Below, piece after piece: positions 63,425 through 64,000 of a DNA stretch of 64,000 nucleotides. This DNA comes from Acetobacter ascendens (GTDB taxonomy: Bacteria; Pseudomonadota; Alphaproteobacteria; Acetobacterales; Acetobacteraceae), in NCBI RefSeq assembly GCF_001766235.1, contig NZ_CP015164.1, forward strand, positions 2,569,001 to 2,633,000. Reading direction: 5' to 3'. A program made the translations under genes and the position numbers. The notes beneath the pieces are model-generated. The model did no database searches. It saw only the letters and a program-made list of their open reading frames with translations, and was not told where the DNA came from. Each line of letters opens with the position of its first letter. Position 1 is the stretch's first letter.

Positions 63425-64000
63425 ATGGTGTATCGTTGCACTCTGGGGGGTGAGACATACAGCTTCGATGATCTGAAAACGTTGCTGGCAGTTGCATCAT
63501 CCGAACGCTCGGGAGACCAGTTGGCTGGTGTTGCAGCACAGTCTGATGTGCAGCGTATTGCCGCACGTTATGCCTTGGCCGATCTACCATTGCAGACCTT
63601 TTTGGACGTTGCGCTTGTTCCATATGAGGAAGATGAGGTGACGCGCCTTATTATGGATACGCATGATAAGGAAGCCTTCGCACCCCTGGCGCATATGACA
63701 GTTGGGCAGTTTCGGGATTGGCTGCTCTCGCACGAAGCTGATACCGCAACACTGGCTGCCGTTGCGCCGGGTATCACGCCAGAAATGGCTGCGGCAGTTA
63801 GCAAGTTGATGCGCAATCAGGATTTAATGAGTGTAGCGCGCAAAATTCGTGTGGTCACAGGTTTTAGAAATACTATTGGTTTGGAAGGGTGTTTGTCTTC
63901 CCGCTTGCAACCTAATCATCCCACGGATGATCTTAAGGGAATTGCTGCATCAACACTGGATGGTTTGCTGTACGGTATGGGGGATGCTGTTATCGGCATT
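63425..64000 (+). CDS. eutB: Ethanolamine ammonia-lyase heavy chain, 5' part only
   Basis: 192 residues visible before the right edge. MVYRCTLGGETYSFDDLKTL is the family start; VTGFRNTIGLEGCLSSRLQPNHPTDDLKGIAAS and LDGLLYGMGDAVIGI (in pieces) match EutB. It converts ethanolamine to acetaldehyde and ammonia with adenosylcobalamin and EutC. AAGGAG is 8 bases upstream. No cobalamin riboswitch is present in the short upstream gap. Confidence 0.93.
   Translation, partial: MVYRCTLGGETYSFDDLKTLLAVASSERSGDQLAGVAAQSDVQRIAARYALADLPLQTFLDVALVPYEEDEVTRLIMDTHDKEAFAPLAHMTVGQFRDWLLSHEADTATLAAVAPGITPEMAAAVSKLMRNQDLMSVARKIRVVTGFRNTIGLEGCLSSRLQPNHPTDDLKGIAASTLDGLLYGMGDAVIGI

Overview
The window is a chromosomal segment of an acetic acid bacterium, most likely Acetobacter (Alphaproteobacteria, Acetobacteraceae). 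The diagnostic genes are a membrane-bound PQQ alcohol dehydrogenase pair (adhA-adhB), a four-subunit quinol oxidase operon of the cytochrome ba3/bo3 type (known in Acetobacter as cyaBACD) together with a heme A synthase, an F1-only ATP synthase operon (atpHAGDC), and the alphaproteobacterial cell-cycle regulator GcrA. No rRNA operon, CRISPR array, insertion sequence, prophage or plasmid-type gene was seen. Two tRNA genes are present (Trp and Gly).

Layout. 1-10 kb: heme A synthase (cut by the left edge), a TVP38-type membrane protein, a Bcr/CflA drug exporter, a hybrid histidine kinase, apt, an FUSC-type exporter, glycerate 2-kinase and a uracil-DNA glycosylase family protein. 10-20 kb: the ethanol-oxidising respiratory core. 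AdhA/AdhB pass electrons to ubiquinone and CyoABCD/CyaBACD reoxidises it. Between them lie a 2H-phosphoesterase homologue that has lost its catalytic motifs and a Bax-inhibitor-1 protein. 20-38 kb: ferredoxin fdxA, two different SUV3-like helicases, an M17 aminopeptidase, a MarR regulator, a small exported protein behind a 52-bp perfect palindrome, a nucleotide-sugar/polysaccharide cluster (WecA-like, WbpM/CapD-like, DegT-like, and an unknown membrane protein), pyrC-gor, and fpr. 38-53 kb: SDR, DedA, S9 peptidase, malic enzyme, tRNA-Trp-secE-nusG, tRNA-Gly, atpHAGDC, queF, rnd, a PfkB kinase and a bactofilin. 53-64 kb: gcrA, an amino-acid permease, a divergent sulfate-uptake locus, and an AraC regulator facing eutB (cut by the right edge).

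The most interesting region is the sulfate locus (55.7-62.2 kb). The permease/ATPase genes cysT-cysW-cysA run leftwards. A rightward unit holds a short Cys-rich leader reading frame (58855-58941, four Cys codons among its first 14, good ribosome binding site) whose 3' end coincides with a terminator-like hairpin, followed by a 69-residue protein of unknown function, an OprO/P-type porin and the sulfate-binding protein. This arrangement suggests a cysteine-sensing leader peptide (attenuator) controlling sulfate uptake. The porin gene carries an in-frame TAA 55 codons before the end of its homologous reading frame, so it is a recent nonsense pseudogene or a sequence error. A second Cys-rich short frame overlaps the cysT start on the other strand.

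All functional calls rest on recognisable sequence motifs and gene order. No database search was possible. Start codons were chosen from ribosome binding sites and family N-termini and are flagged where uncertain.
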